Source of the DNA: Larus michahellis
Taxonomy: Eukaryota > Chordata > Aves > Charadriiformes > Laridae
DNA length: 64,000 bases
NCBI RefSeq assembly: GCF_964199755.1
Contig: NC_133903.1
Location: 3,303,001 to 3,367,000 of the forward strand
Reading direction: 5' to 3'
The position numbers and the translations under genes are program-made. The notes below the pieces were generated by a model, which saw nothing but the letters and a program-made list of their open reading frames with translations, did not search any database and was not told the DNA's origin. Shown in pieces: positions 33,501 to 47,244 of the stretch (its first letter is position 1; each line of letters begins with the position of its first letter).

Positions 33501-36500
33501 GTGCTCAGCCTGCAAAATTACGTCCTGTTCCCCTCCTGGCTTGCTCTTCCCTGGGGTTGACCACTTGGCCAAAGTCAGCACAGAGTCTCTAACCAGGCAG
33601 AACTGACACGCGGATGCAGAAATAACCTGGGGTTTGACCAAGATGTTTCCAGCCGGGTAGAGCTGAGACCAGCTTTAGTGTTTGCTCAGCGTCGGTTCCA
33701 AGGTCTTTACGCAACCATTGAACAGATTCGGTCCCTTGCTGTTTGATGCTGGATTCGCTGCTCCGGTGGGATGCGTGTCACCTGGCCCTGCAGCCCCTGC
33801 ATGCTCCAGGGAAGGACTGTCAGGCTTCAGAGCTCTTTGCTTTTTGAGCAGTGACATGGCTTTGCCAGGGTACGGAATGTCCTTAACACATGAGTACCTT
33901 TGCATCTCAGTATTTTTTGCCTTAACCCTTTAATTCACTTGTGGTTTAGGGCGTCAAAATTGTAGACCAAAATTGTAGACCAAAAAGTTGCCCTGGGGTA
34001 ATGCGTAAGATGAAGTGTTTTGGCTGTGTGTGTTTTGCATCCCTCAAGGTGGCACTGGGAGGATGGAGGGCAGGGGATGAATGGCAGCATTGAAAGGGTG
34101 GCGAAGAAAAGCCAGTTTGTTCCTCCTTATGTAAGCCGGACCTTTGCGGCAGCCGCCGGGAAAGCCGGTGACTTGGCAGGGTGCTGCGTGGCTGCGGTGC
34201 AAAACCGTGCCAGGGAGGGTGCGGGGTGTGGTGACCTACAAGCAAGTCACGTTGCTTGAATTTAAGGGCTTTGCCCATGTCGGTCTTGATTGTACCCCCC
34301 CTAGTCAAGGGCAGGAGAGGGGGGGCGGGAAACAACTGGCTGTTTGGGGAAGAGATGGGGTGGGTGGGTGGGTGGCACTGGGTCTGGAGCAGGCGTAATG
34401 CGGCTCTTCTGCTCTCTCCTTGATTAAATCACATTGGGGATCTAGCGTGGACTGTGGAGGGTGAGGTTTGTCCCTGGGGGAGCTGGGTGGCTGTGTCCCC
34501 TGTGCCGGGACGAGGATGATGCTCGTCGGGGCTGGCTGAGCCTCTGGCTGCCATGTCTGTGCGGGGCACCGCGGGAGCCAGGGCTGTGTGGCCGCTCTGC
34601 AGTGGCCCATCTGAATCCCATTTTCTGTTCCTGGGCTCCAACAAACACCGCTGCTGCTCCCCCCAGCCTGGCTCCCGCAGCAGCGGCGTCCGTCCCTTAC
34701 ACCCGCCGTCGGCAGCAATTCCCATGGTGGGTGCCCTGTGAAACCGTCCAGCACAGCGCAGCCAAAACCTGCCGTCGGGCTGCAGCGCCCTGCAGGAGCT
34801 TTTATCTGCGCAGCCTGCGCTGCGGGAAGTGCCCAGCCTTTGGGTTGCAAAGGGCTGGAGTACGGGGGGTGCAAACACACTTAAAAAGTGAGTGACCCCC
34901 CCCCTCCTCCTGCCTGCCAGCTCAGCGCTGGAGCTGGGAATCAGGCTGTGTTGCTTTTTCCCTGCAAGACATGCAGTTCCTTTCCCTTCGTCCCTTCTCA
35001 GTGTCCCCTGTGTCTAGCACCATCAGTGTCCCCTCAGGCATCCCCACATGCCGTGTTGCCTTCCCATGGGGCTGGCTGCGTTGCCCTGGTGTCCTCCCAG
35101 CCCCGCTTTGTCTTTTCTTTTTGTGGTTTTGCCTCATGCAGGGATGCCTTAAAATAAAATATTAAAAAAGAAAAAAAAAAAGGAAGTGGAGAAGTTGTAG
35201 CAGCTGGTTCCTGTCGGGAGGGAGGTGCGAGATCAGCAGCCCGACCCTTGACAAGGGAGGAGGGAAATTTCCACATCAAAACCCTCTTTGGGCATCCGGA
35301 GCTCAAGCCTCTTTGGACTCGGACCTTTTTGCTCTTTAATGCTCAGGAAACCCGGTTGCCCCACCTGCGGATGGTGTCTCCTTGCCTTGGGTGGCTTTGG
35401 GTCACAGCCTCAACTTCTCGTTTCTGCCTGGGGGGCAGCGCCTCCCAGCAGCCAGGGGTAAAAGTCAGTGTTTGCTGGCAGTGGGGTACAAGGATTTGGG
35501 CTCTCACCATCCACACAGCAATAAAAATGGGAAATTGGGAGCAAACCTGACGCTTGAGGCCCTGGAGGCCCCTTGAGAAAGCTGTTGTGATAGATACTCA
35601 ATGGAAAGCAACCACCTTTCTGCAGGCTTTTTGTTTCTTCTTCTTTTGTTTCTTCCACTTCCGCTGAGAGTGGAAAGTTACTTGCAGCCACAGAATACCA
35701 AAGGCTCCGTAAAGCTACGCGGAAGGAGGTGATTTAAAAAATAATCTATAGGTGCTAAAGGAGAACGGCAGCAGGCTGCCCTGGTGGGGAGGTGAACGGG
35801 GCTGTTCTGCAGTCTCTGCTCACCATTTATAATTTAAGACTATTGCTTTTAATTTCTTTGGCTTTTCAGGTGTTGGTGTCCTGGCCATCTGGACCAGGGG
35901 GTTTGAACACTGCTGGTAGTGACCCCCAGGCTGTGGGGGGCGTGCAGTTTCCCATGTAGGGGCTGATGTGAATGCAGGTGTTACAAACCCAGAGACTCAA
36001 GCGATGGACCATGTTCTTCTCCTCAAACCACAAGGCAGAGCTGAGGAGCGTGTTTTTCATTAGCAGTGCTGCTAATTGTTTGCTGTAAGCCCTTCAGTGG
36101 GTTACTCAAGCTGTCTGCTGTCTGTCCCCCTAAAGGGGGAGTGGGAGATTCCTGTTTTCTAGAGGGTTCCCGGGTGTGAGCTGTGTCCACGGGAGGTTTG
36201 GAGGTCTCCGGGAGGAGCAGTGCCTTGGGCGGGAGTGTTGGAAGCCAGGGCTGCAATGAGAGCCATGCAAAACTGCCTCAGTCCAGACTTCTCTTACCAC
36301 GGGGTGAGCCTGGAAGCTGTTGGCATGAAAACTGCGCTGATTCAAGAAGTACGTACCCTTCGGAGAGCTCAAGGGCTTGTGCGGGTCCGTGGGCATGGAA
36401 ATGCGCAGAGGTCCCGGCTCGCCGTCCTGCTGCGTGCCTGGCTGCCTGCCAGGCAGCTGGGGGTGCAGGGGGGGCGCAGAGCCCGCCATCCCCCCGGGCA

Positions 36501-39500
36501 GAATGGCTGTCTTTACCTCGGAAAATGCTGGGCATCATTGAGCGGAGGGGGCTCAGCCGGCTGCGGTGGCAGCGAGCGTTAGCGGGGCTGTTGCTTTTCA
36601 CCTAACGAAGGGGTGGGTGATTTTGTCTCAGGTTCTCATCCTCAGACTGTGCCAAATCCCGGTGTCAGACTGTACCAGAATGAAAATACTCCCAGCCCTG
36701 CCTAAACCATGTGTTAAACAAATGAGGGAGACTTTTCCTGACCCACCAGGCAGTGCCTTTCACGAATCCCATGTTTTATCCCCCAGGCAGATGGATCACA
36801 CGCAGCTTTGGCAAAGCCACATTTTGTGGCAGTAGAAGCTGCAGTTTCAGTGTTTATTTCTCTGTCGTTGCAGGAATTCAAAATGGATGGAAGAAAATGC
36901 CGTCGGGATTGACTCTTGTTTTGTTTGGACCCCGGACAGGTCTCTGTGGAAAACATGGGAGGAGCGCGGGGGACAGAGAAGAGCCAAGAAGACATGTGTC
37001 AAAAAGAGAGCGGCGGCCAAAAGAGTGGCCAGCAGGGAGTGGAGCAGCGCTGGGGATGGGTTTCTGAAGGATAAAAGGGGTGGGGGGACTTGAGGGCATC
37101 TCCACGCAAAATGGGGATGGCACGGAGTGGGTAAATGCTGGCTAAGTGTGAGTAAAAAGGGGCTGCTGAGAAACCGAGTGCCATCTGCTGCGGCACGGAG
37201 ACCTGCGCTGTTTGCTTTTCTGGGGGTGGAAGCAGGGGCCAAGGTAGAGGAGAAAATAAATAATTTGAATAATTAAGTGGTGAAAGCTTATCAGAATACA
37301 GCGGGCAAAATCCAAGGGGCTCTGATACACGGGGCAGGGGCAGATTATCTGAAATAGGTGTGGCTTCATGACCGGTGGTGGGACTTGTAGGTTTGGACAG
37401 AAGAAGGGGTCATTTAGAGGCAGACTGAAAATAGCAGTGGGCTAAGGTGGTCCTTGGGAGAGGAAGGCTTGGAGCTTCACCAGCTGTCGGGCTCTGGAAG
37501 CTGGGCAACATCCACGGGGGATGGAGGTGCGGGAGAGACGGTGCCAATGACCTTTCACATGCTCGTGGGCACCTCCGTCTGTCTCCAGTTTTTCTCTCTC
37601 TCAACCTTTGCATGCCTTATTGATTTCAGACTCTCTATATTTTGGCTATTGGGTAAATCAGAAGTATTTGTCACCTAGAATGATCATGCTGAGAGTAAAA
37701 AGCTTTTTACAAAGCCTCCGGTGACCTTTAGCTAATGGGAAATCAATGACCTGAGTGTATATAAGCATTTCCCAAGTGCTGGGTAATGCTGTGCACAGTG
37801 GGGACCCAACTTGGCCTAACACGGCTACCCGATAGTAGTCTGGGCATGCAGGTCTTCTGGAGAAACGTTCTTCCATCAGGTCAAGGTGACCTACGTTTGT
37901 GTTTCTTGATTATTTTTACTTGTGTCTTATAAATCGCGAGCGGGAATGTATGTGTATGGAAAGTCCGAATCAATCCGCAATCCTGGGCAGGTGAACACGT
38001 TGGAAGCGTTTAAACAAACACGTAAGTTTTTGATAGGGCCAAATATATGCAAGTTACGTCCTTCTGTTTTCTATAAGCAGAGGATCATTTTCATGATTGC
38101 TGTTAGCCTGTTGCAATGGATTGTCGTTTCGAGGATGGTCGCTCCTCCCTGTTAATGCGGTTTTGTTCTTCAGTCCTCCTAAGCAAGCCCCCGTTGTGTC
38201 CCGGGGATGCTTGTGCTGTGCAGCCACCAAGCAAAAGCGGGTGTTGCAGTGGGTGGGGGACAGTCGGGCTCCAACAGCAGCTGCGGACGCCCCTGCGGCC
38301 GCGCGTCCCCGAGCCTGCTTGCTGTTTTACCCTTAGCAGCCAAAGAGCGACCCCAGCACAGGCGTACGCGGCCGCGGTGTGCCCCAGCCCGTTTTCACTG
38401 CTGGATCCAGGGATTACAGCAGGTCCCTGGCTCGTGGGGCTGGGAGAGAATCCCTGCTTCAAGATTATGGAATTGGGGATCGCGTTGGTTTTTCCCCTTC
38501 TCGTTCAGACGCCTCAAACCTGAGCTTTCTGGATTTCTCGGATTCTCAAAATAGCATCAGGTTTCCTTCAAAGACCTGCCAGCTGCAGCAGGGGAAGGAG
38601 CATGGTGTACGGTGGACGGTAAAACTTGTAGCGTTGTTCCCCGGGTACCACCGTGTCAGGGCAATTCTCAGGCTGATTTTTGCATCATATTCACAGATTT
38701 TCCTGGGGAAAGGGAGGGTGCTGGGAGCCAGCCTGGAAACAAAAGCCCTTTGTAAGACCAGGACACGCCGTGTTTGTCTTCCACCCCACAGCACCGGGTA
38801 GAGGCAGAGTAAGAAGATGAAGCCGCTGGGCGGTGGGGTCCCCTTCGCCTACCAGAACCGGGGCAGGGTGGGACCGTGTCCCCCCGCACGGCCACGCTCC
38901 GGGCTGCGGCATTTCTGGGACCAAATCGGTGTGAAATAAGATGCAAAGCGCCTTTCATCAGCAAGCGAGAATGTGAATTCAAGATGTCGGGGCAGGTTCC
39001 AGCTGCTGTTGCGCTTTGCATTTATGACATTTTTCAGAGCTTAGCAAAAGGTCAGCGTGCTTGGATGCGGTTCCTGGTTTTTGGAAAGCCTGCAGGTTTG
39101 GGAGTAATGCTTTTCATTTTATTTGTAAGAGGAAAACAGCCTGCTTGCAAAGTTTGCCTTTGGAATTGAGATGCTGGCTGAAATCTGGCTCTTGAGTTTG
39201 TCAGTTTAGGCTAAAAAGACAAATAGGGACAAGTTTGGGGGTTTTTTTTCTTTCCATTTTTTCCCCCCCCTCCAACATACAGGAAAAAGCTTTCAGTATA
39301 GATGAGGTTGCTGTTGTCAGCATTAGCTTTTTTTTCTGGCTGTGCTGATTGGAAGGAAATTTCCAATACGGCAAAGTTGCCAGAAACAGATTCTTTCCTG
39401 GAACATTTTGGTTCAAATATTATGACTTTCTCTTTGCAGTGATACAGTTTAGTGCAAGAACGCACGGCAATTGGCTGCTTTGTTCTGAACTCTGAGCTCG

Positions 39501-42500
39501 ACGTTTTCTTTATTTTTGTTGGTTTGTTTTGGTTTTTTTTCTTTTTTTGCTGGTATTTGCTTTGGACAAGCCTGTTGCCCCACTACGGAGATCCTGATGC
39601 CACTTGGATGTCCACAAGCAAAGTCTTTCTGTAGGATCCTTTCTTCTATAGACCTGTGTAGTGCTGGGAGCTGAGAGCAATGGCAGGAATCCCATCAGGA
39701 TGGAGTTAATATTCCGCTGAAGGACCAACGTGTGGGCAGTGCCTTGGAGACAACCTGCTTTTTCTCTCCTCTTCTGATCATCTTCCTGCTGGGAGTGGGA
39801 CACCAGGTATTTGCCTCCAGGATCTCATTTGGTGCCTTCCCACTAAAAATGGGGAAAATCCACAAGTTTGGCTTGATCTGCTTGATCCTCACAAGGCGCT
39901 TCCGAGGCCGTCGTGCTACTGCAGCTCACTGCCCCGCAGCTGCAAGGCTTGGCGGCGTGGGGCCGAGACATGGCTCTTCCCAGCCCTCGTCAGACAGCTA
40001 CCCAAAGACAGCGTGAGCTGGACTGGGATTTGTTTTTCTTCTTTTTCTTGTTTGGACAAAAGCAACGGGGGTTGTTTCTCCCCTGCAAGAACAGCAGTGT
40101 TTGGTTTGAGAAAGGATGAGGTCGAGAAAAAAGGCAGGAAAAGGCTGTCGTATTGTGGTTTTGGTTGCTCGATTGCTTTTTTTGCACCTGCACCAGGCTT
40201 CCACTGGTGAGAACTGGGGCTTTGCTGGGCTCCCAGAACAGCGCTGTCAGAGAGGAAACATCTTCCACTCCTCAGTCGCATCCTGTGTTTTCCTTCTCAC
40301 TCTGTCATCACTTCGCAGAGCGAAATCCCGAGCTCACATCAATCCCCCCAAGGTCTCCGGAGCAGCTCCGAGCGGGAGGCCGTGCCTGCAGATCCCACTG
40401 TAGCACCGGGCAGGCACCAGCTCCGTCCCAAAGGTGGTGGAGCTGAAATTAGCTCCTTGGCAGGATTTTTGTACCTCGGAGCTGTATCACAGCTGTACTA
40501 TTTCCACTTCTGCAGTTAGCCTAGAGCTGGTTTTGCTTCGTGTGCTGTAAAATTGCCTTTAGGATCAGGGCATTGAAATAAGTGACTGGGATCAAATTTA
40601 TGGGAAGTTAAAGCTGGGTCGTCTTCACAAACGCAGCCACCACCTGGCGCAGAACTCGTGTGCCTGCCTGAATACCCTGCGGCACAAAAGGGGAAGAAAA
40701 ACACAGGATTAGCTGCGTCAAATCTTTGACTGTCTTGACTCGTGTCAATGTGACTTCATTCCCTGCGCCTGGGAAAATGCTAGTTCTTACGCTTTGTGTT
40801 TCTTAACGCGAGCAGAACGGAAAAGAGCTGGGGCGAGGGACGGAGAGTGGTTTTCCCTTCACCCCGTGCTGGGGACGTGGAGGGGATCAGCAGATGTGCA
40901 AGGCCAGGCTGCGGAGGAGGGCGGCGCTGGGGTCTGTGCCCCGTCCCCTGCAGACCCCTGCCCTTCAGAGGCACCCGCAGGGCGGGCGGATGCCGCAGCA
41001 GCATCTCGTTTTTCTTGCTGTGCAGCACAGGCTTATCAGGAGTTTGGGCTGGAAGGCTTGGAAGGCATTTACACAGCCATCCACCCTTGTTCCCGGCTGT
41101 CCTCAGGCTGGGGGAGCAGTAAACACCACCAGCGACGGGGTTAATGAGGGGATTTTAAGGGCTCCCTTCCCGGTAGGGATATACCTCATGTTTTTCTCCA
41201 GGGAAGTTCTCTGCAAATAAAGGGCAACTTTGCAAAATGAGAAGTTTAAGAATAAAAAAAGAAGGAAGGAAGAATAAAAGATTTCTTTTAAGAAAAGAAG
41301 AATAAGGAAGAAGGAAGCAGAATTGACAGGTCACGTTTCAATGGCAGTTTAATACAAATAAATTCCTGTGTGTAAGTGTCTTGGAGCTGCCTTTGCGTTG
41401 CCTTTCCTGAGAGCCGAGAGCACCGGGAACGCGGCTGTATCCAAGGGCCGGGATATATGGCTAAGAGGTCGAGGCGAAGGGTTTTCCATTCTTAGTTCTG
41501 CAACTGGGTCACGCTCTGATCTTCAGCGAGTCACTTATCTGCTTCGTGCCTCCAGTTTTCCTGTGGTTACAACTCCTAACTTGTTTCTAAGGATTTGGAA
41601 ACGCTCTCGGGCCAGGCAGATACAGAGAATTACAGAAAGCACATTTTAAGCTACTGGCTGCAACAATGAAAGGGTGTCAGTTATTTACTACCCCAGGCTG
41701 TGGTTACATGGCAAGTTAAGCAAACAATTAGGTTACTGCCGTGGCGCCTGTAGGGAGGCGCTGACCCATTAAAAATCTTATTTTGCTGGACACCTTGCAC
41801 GCAGGTTTTAGTTTATGCTCGATATCCTTCATCTAACTCATGCGGTTTTGATAGTTTGGTGTGCTGCAGTTGGATCCTTTCCTGTTGTGTTTTTCGGAGA
41901 TGTGTGGTACGTGCCTTGTAGCAGCTCCCGAGCGCCGTACACAAGATTTTTCTGCATGAAATAGCCTCTGGATTTTAATAACTTACTGGGCAGGTCGATG
42001 GTAACTTGACATCTGTCTAAGTCCTATTGGCACCTCCTTGGTTTTGACTTGGGAAACTGCGGTGTGAAACAGGCTTTTTTCCTGCCAAGTAATTTTTTTC
42101 CTAGGGTGTTGGTTTTTTTTCTTCTTTTTCTCTTCCTGCTTTAACTTTGTCTGCTCTGCCTGTTTTAAAGGATGAAGTAGGCTAGCCCCTGTTCTCCATC
42201 CCTGCTCCCACACCGGTGCTGTTTGAAGAGTTCCACGGCCTCAGTTTTGCAGTCCCTGCGGTTGAGCGTCAGATACCCTGGTCTCTAACACCAGTGAATA
42301 CGGCTGTGTTTAGTCTGTCGGCATTCGAGATTATATTTGAGCTGTTGGAGCTGGGAGAAGGACGTTAGAGATGCTGGAGAAGAAAAGTTATTCCAAGAAA
42401 CTGATATACTCTCAGCAGCCCCAGGGGCAGCGAGACAGAGAATAGAAATAGGTTATCTAAAGCCCAGGCAAATAAAATGTTCTTATTATAACTCCACGGG

Positions 42501-43560
42501 CATTATGCCAGCTCTCTGTAAGCAATATTTCTCTTTGCATCTTGCTTTGCCAGTTAATTGGACATCTATTATTTCATGATTTCAGCAGGAAACACAGCCT
42601 GAGTGATGACTTTGGTACCCAGCCCAGTGCTACTGTGCACTTTGTGAGCCCTGAATTGTGGAAACGCTTCCAGTCGGTGTCTGCTCCTTCTCCAAATGCG
42701 TATGCGAATTGTCAGTGCTGCCTGGTGACATTTTCTAGGGACAGCGGTTCTGTGACACGCTCCTCCGGCAGTCAGCTCCTTCCTGATGTTCAGGGCCCTG
42801 CAAGGATGGAGGGTGGAGGCAGCTCCTCCTTCCCCATCTCCTCCTCCTCTCCTCAACCCTGCCTGGGGACCAGTTTCGGGGACACTGGGGCAGCTGGAGG
42901 ACAGAGACACAAATGATGTGTGGGGATGTGGCAGCCCAGAGCTGGTCTCCCAGTGCCCCGTTCTCTCTGCAGGACTGTTTCAGCCACGGTTACATCTAGA
43001 GGCGGTGGTGGAAGCAACTAATTTTAAGCTGATACAATTTCTTTAATTTTTTTTTTTTTCCCAAGATCCTGGTTTTGTAAACAAATTTATTTACCCTTCC
43101 CACCCGACTCCGGGGTTATCCGCACACTGCCAGGGAACGCAAACCAGAGTCTGAGCACAGTTACAGCCGCCTGCCCAGATGCTCCTAATGAATTGTTTGC
43201 AGACAAGCTTCAGACCTGCAATTACTCACAGAAATTATTCAGCAAATAGTTTTGAATAATGAATCCCTTTGAGAAATTGGAGGTGTTTTGCAGGCAGATT
43301 CCAGGCAGAGAACATGCTCAGAAATCGTAGCTTTTAACACATTTTTCCCCCCTGTTTGCCAAGCTGTGGAGTTGGCAGAGCATCCATCCCTTCCCAGTAC
43401 CTTCACGTAGGATTAAACCGCCCCACCAGGCACGTGTGTGTGACAGGCTGAGAGCCCCCACTCCAGAGTCTCCTGCTCTAGAGACTACAGGCTCTGCGTG
43501 CCCCCGTGTCCCCCCAGATCCCCTCCTCCATGGGGGTCTCGGTTGCTGTTTTTTCCAGTC
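30591..43560. other. Intergenic; no gene recognised
   Basis: About 13 kb shows no exon, RNA gene or interspersed repeat that I recognise. It holds moderate-length chance frames (for example minus strand 34305-34880), a short GGGT run near 34358-34374, a perfect 13-base tandem duplication at 33956-33981 and purine-rich AAGG/GAA tracts near 41250-41320. Distal CHST12 3'UTR could occupy the left edge. Confidence 0.5.
33956..33981 (+). repeat. 13-base tandem duplication
   Basis: AAAATTGTAGACC occurs twice in direct contact with no mismatch. It is a small local slippage or repair event. Confidence 0.9.
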
Positions 43561-43574
43561 CGACTTCCCTGGAG

Positions 43575-43891
43575 CAAGGCAATGGGAAGGATGGGGAGGG
43601 ACTCTTTATGAGGGAGTGTAATGACAGGACACAGGGTAACGGCCTCAAACTAGAGGAGGGTAGATTTAGATTGGGTATCAGGAAGAAATTCTTTGCTGTG
43701 AGGGTGGTGAGCCCCTGGCCCAGGTTGCCCAGAGAAGCTGTGGCTGCCCCATCCCTGGAGGGGTTCAAGGCCAGGTTGGACGGGGCTTGGAGCAACCTGG
43801 GCTGGTGGGAGGTGTCCCTGCCCAGGGCAGGGGGGTTGGAACTGGATGAGCTTTAAGGTCCCTTCCATCCCGAACCATTCTGTGATTCTGT
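43575..43891 (+). repeat. CR1 LINE, 3' fragment
   Basis: A sense CR1 tail has the ORF2 end, the conserved 3'UTR and a terminal ATTCTGTG-type repeat. It is highly similar along its length to the inverted copy at 10.05-10.46 kb. The left border is uncertain by some tens of bases. Confidence 0.88.
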
Positions 43892-46194
43892 CTTTGCCCG
43901 TAGATGCTACTGGCGGTGCAGAGCATCAAGGGCTGGAGAGCTGGACCCTGCCTGGTGTCACCCCTTGTGACCAATATTGCCAGTGTGATCTGCAAAATCA
44001 GTGCCTTACATTGCCGCGGGGCCTTTGGGCAAAGAGGCTGTCAAAGTCAGGAGTGAGAATTTGACATCCCGAAAGCTAAAAGAGGAGGAAAAGGCAGCTT
44101 GTGAGGTCAGGTTTCTGTGGGTTCGTTCCAGCTCCCACCTGCCAGACAGCGAAGCGCGGCGTGTGATGTTTTATAGCCGGGGGACGGAGAGCTTTTGGCA
44201 GGGAAGGCAGAAATGACTGACAACGCTTTGCAAGCTGAGGCTGCTCGGTCCCTGAGTCCCATCGAGGGGCTGATTACTGTGGGATAAGAAGATGGCACTT
44301 GCCAGCAGGGAATCGTAAAGGCAAGGAGCTGAGGACCTGGCTTTTTTGTGGGGGGAAAGTGGCTTTCAGTCACCTGCTCTGGATCCTGCAACTGGCCAAA
44401 GTGGTGGATGCTAAAGGAGGAACAGGGCAGAACCTGGTATGTGCACTGGTAAATGAAGGACAGAGGTGCTGGGGTGGAGAGGAGAGTTCTGCCTGGCGGC
44501 GCAATAACCTGGTTAAATATTGGGGCCTGGCACTCACATGGCCCTAAATCTCCTTTATCCCCTTTTACAGACCAGGGAAAGGCTCTGGCACTGAAGGGGA
44601 GAGGAGAGCTGATTCCCACTAGGAGATCTGCTCGAGCCGAGACTGGAGATGTGTTTGGGGTAAGGCTTGGGCTGTGCTTCAGGTGAACCCCTGCACGTGA
44701 GACAGGGAGCAGCGGGAACCTCCCCTTCGGGAGACAAACCCTGCTGGGTCGGGCTGCATCCGTGGGGCTGGGAACCCTTTAGGGCAAAGAAGAAAGATTT
44801 GGGAGGTTGTGATGGGTGTCTTCTCCTCCACAGGCGGTCCTGTCCCCCCAGCCGAGGCATGGGGGTCCATAAAAACGGAAATGGCGTTGTCACAACAGCA
44901 GGGTTTGTGCATCCTCGCTCAGCACCCCGCAGGACACATCTCCAGGTTATCCTCCCCTCATCCATCAGCTCCCATTGAACCGGAGCTGGTTTCCAGCTCC
45001 CCGGGAATTTGCCTTTGTGAATGCAGCAGCTGCGCCTTTTCCACCCCAAAGAGGATGTGGGAGGAGGAGAGGGGGAAAGCACAGATGGCATGAAGAGGTG
45101 TGGGGAAACCATGCTGCCAAAATGGTCCATTCTTCATCATGGAGCTGATGACGGGAGAGGCCAGCAGTGCTGCCCGTGTGAAAGGCTCGCAGACATCCAT
45201 GGACCACGTGCCGCACATTCACTTGTCCCGTGCGCGTCGCAAGGAGCCGGCCTGTCTTTGTAAATAGACTCTGCTCTAATCGGGCGCCGTTGTTTGCATA
45301 TTTGAAGCACTATGGCTACAATCTGTCAGCGGGAGAGCAGTAGCGAAGGAAGCAGCTTTAGACACTCGTACGCAAATACCTCAGCCTGAAGGTAGGATGG
45401 GAATATAAATTAACTCGTGTCTCTGTTGGGCTCTATGCATTTAGATTTGCAAATGCTGCGTTTTCAGCTGAGTTTGAAAAACACCCTAAAGCTCCCACAG
45501 CCCCTCCTGAAGGGGCCGAGATGGGAAATTCCCTTTTTCGGGATGTTTTGCCACCTAGTGCCCAGATGGGAAATGTCAGCCAACAGCCTGCTGCGGGCAA
45601 AACTGGACTCTTGTGGAGGCAAAAGCACCAAGGATGACGTTTTTAGGAGAGAGAGCTATTTTAGATGGACAAGGTGATGCGGGAGCCTAGATTTAGGGAC
45701 TTTTGTGGGTGAGACTCATTCATAGCCAGCAGCGTTTATTGGTATCTCATTGCGGACAGTAGACCTCAAAATTTTAAATTGTTCCACCGCTGTCATTGCT
45801 GTTGCATCTCTGAAAAGGCGGTGGTGAAAAGAATGGAGAGGAGTAAAGACCACCTGACCTGGGAGATGAGTTATCACAAAGGGCTGTAGAGTTGGATGGG
45901 AAGAGAAATGGCAGAAAGGACAGGGATGACCTGGGAGAACATCAGGCAAGAAAGCAAGTTCTCACCAGTCACTGGTCTGGGTCTGTCTTGGTTCCCTTGT
46001 TCTTCAGACAGCATCTCACTCCTGCTTTCCAAGTGTTTTGTAAGTCTGGAGCTGATGGTGGGGCTGAAGCTCTGAAGAGGAAGCTTTCTGCCTTGTTTTC
46101 AACTGGCCGAGGGCACCTCTTATTGCTGTTCCCCTGCTGCTCAGGAGATGCTTGAAGAGATGCTGGTGATGGACAAGACCTGCCCGTGTCTTCT
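43892..46194. other. Intergenic; nothing recognised
   Basis: No coding exon or repeat is recognised between the two CR1 copies. Minus-strand frames up to 191 codons at 44555-45130 lack any domain signature. Confidence 0.5.
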
Positions 46195-47244
46195 GGCTGA
46201 GTGACAGAACTCAGAGGGTTGTGATCAGCGGCATAGAGTCCAGTTGGAGGCCTGTAACGAGTGGTGTCCCTCAGGGGTCAATACTTGGACCAATTTTGTT
46301 CAATATATTCATTAATGGCCTAGATGAGGGGACAGAGTGTATCCTCAGCAAGTTTGCTGATGATACCAAGCTGGGAGGGGTGGCCGACACTCCAGAGGGC
46401 CGTGCTGCCATCCAGCGTGACCTGGACAGGCTGGAGAGCTGGGCAGAGAAGAACCTAATGAGGTTCAACAAAAGCAAGTGTAGGGTCCTGCACCTGGGAA
46501 GGAAGAATGCCAAACACCAGTATATGTTAGGGGCGGACATGCTGGGAAGCAGCTCTGAGGAGAAGGACCTGGGGGTCCTGGTAGACAGCAAATTATCCAT
46601 GAGCCAGCAGTGTGCCCTTGTCACCAAGAAGGCCAATGGCATCCTGGGCTGCATAGGGAAGACTGTGGCCAGTAGGTCGAGGGAGGTCACTCTCCCCCTC
46701 TACTCTGCACTGGTGAGGCCACAACTGGAGTATTGTGTCCAGTTTTGGGCTCCCCAGTTCAAGAGGGACAGGGAACTACTGGAGCGAGTCCAGCGTAGGG
46801 CAACCAAGATGATTATGGGACTGGAGCACCTCCCTTATGAGGAAAGGCTGAAAGAGCTGTGACTCTTTAGCCTGGAGAAGAGAAGGTTGAGGGGGGACCT
46901 GATTAATGTTTACAAGTATCTAAAGGGTGGGTTTAAGGAGGATGGAGCCAGGCTCTTTTCAATGGTTCCCAGCGACAGGACGAGGGGCAATGGGCACAAG
47001 CTAGAACATAGGAAGTTCCGTTCAAATACATGGAAAAACTTCTTTACAGTGAGGGTGACAGAGCACTGGAACAGGCTGCCCAGGGAGGGTGTGGAGTCCC
47101 CTTCTCTGGAGATTTTCAAGACCCGCCTGGATGCAGCCCTGAGGGATGTGCTTTAGGCAATCCTGCTCTAGCAGGGGAGTTGGACTAGATGATCTCTAGA
47201 GGTCCCTTCCAACTCTGAAGATTCCGTGATTCCGTGATTCCGTG
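46195..47244 (+). mobile_element. CR1 LINE with C-terminal part of ORF2, 5' truncated
   Basis: About 1.05 kb of a CR1 retrotransposon is present. Its tail is three perfect ATTCCGTG units (47221-47244), preceded by the block GTTGGACTAGATGATCTC. The 5' end is truncated within the reverse-transcriptase domain, so the copy cannot move by itself. It is the longest and best preserved CR1 in the window. Confidence 0.95.
46221..47156 (+). pseudogene. CR1 ORF2 reverse transcriptase, C-terminal fragment with one internal stop
   Basis: This is the frame for the CR1 pol protein, which reverse-transcribes the element RNA at a nicked target. Visible parts are [18 protein letters not shown] (RT block 4/5 region), the catalytic FADDTK, the thumb with SWAEKN, and the C-terminal segment with [13 protein letters not shown] and [13 protein letters not shown] at 46860-46862 interrupts it. 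The same frame then continues, with [13 protein letters not shown], to a stop at 47154-47156. Endonuclease and N-terminal RT are missing. A single stop with no frameshift suggests a fairly recent insertion. Confidence 0.93.

Noticed and set aside
44555-45130. 191-codon minus-strand frame, and a similar one at 34305-34880
   Set aside because: Pro/Ser/Cys-rich composition without motifs, in GC-richer stretches where chance frames of this length are expected.
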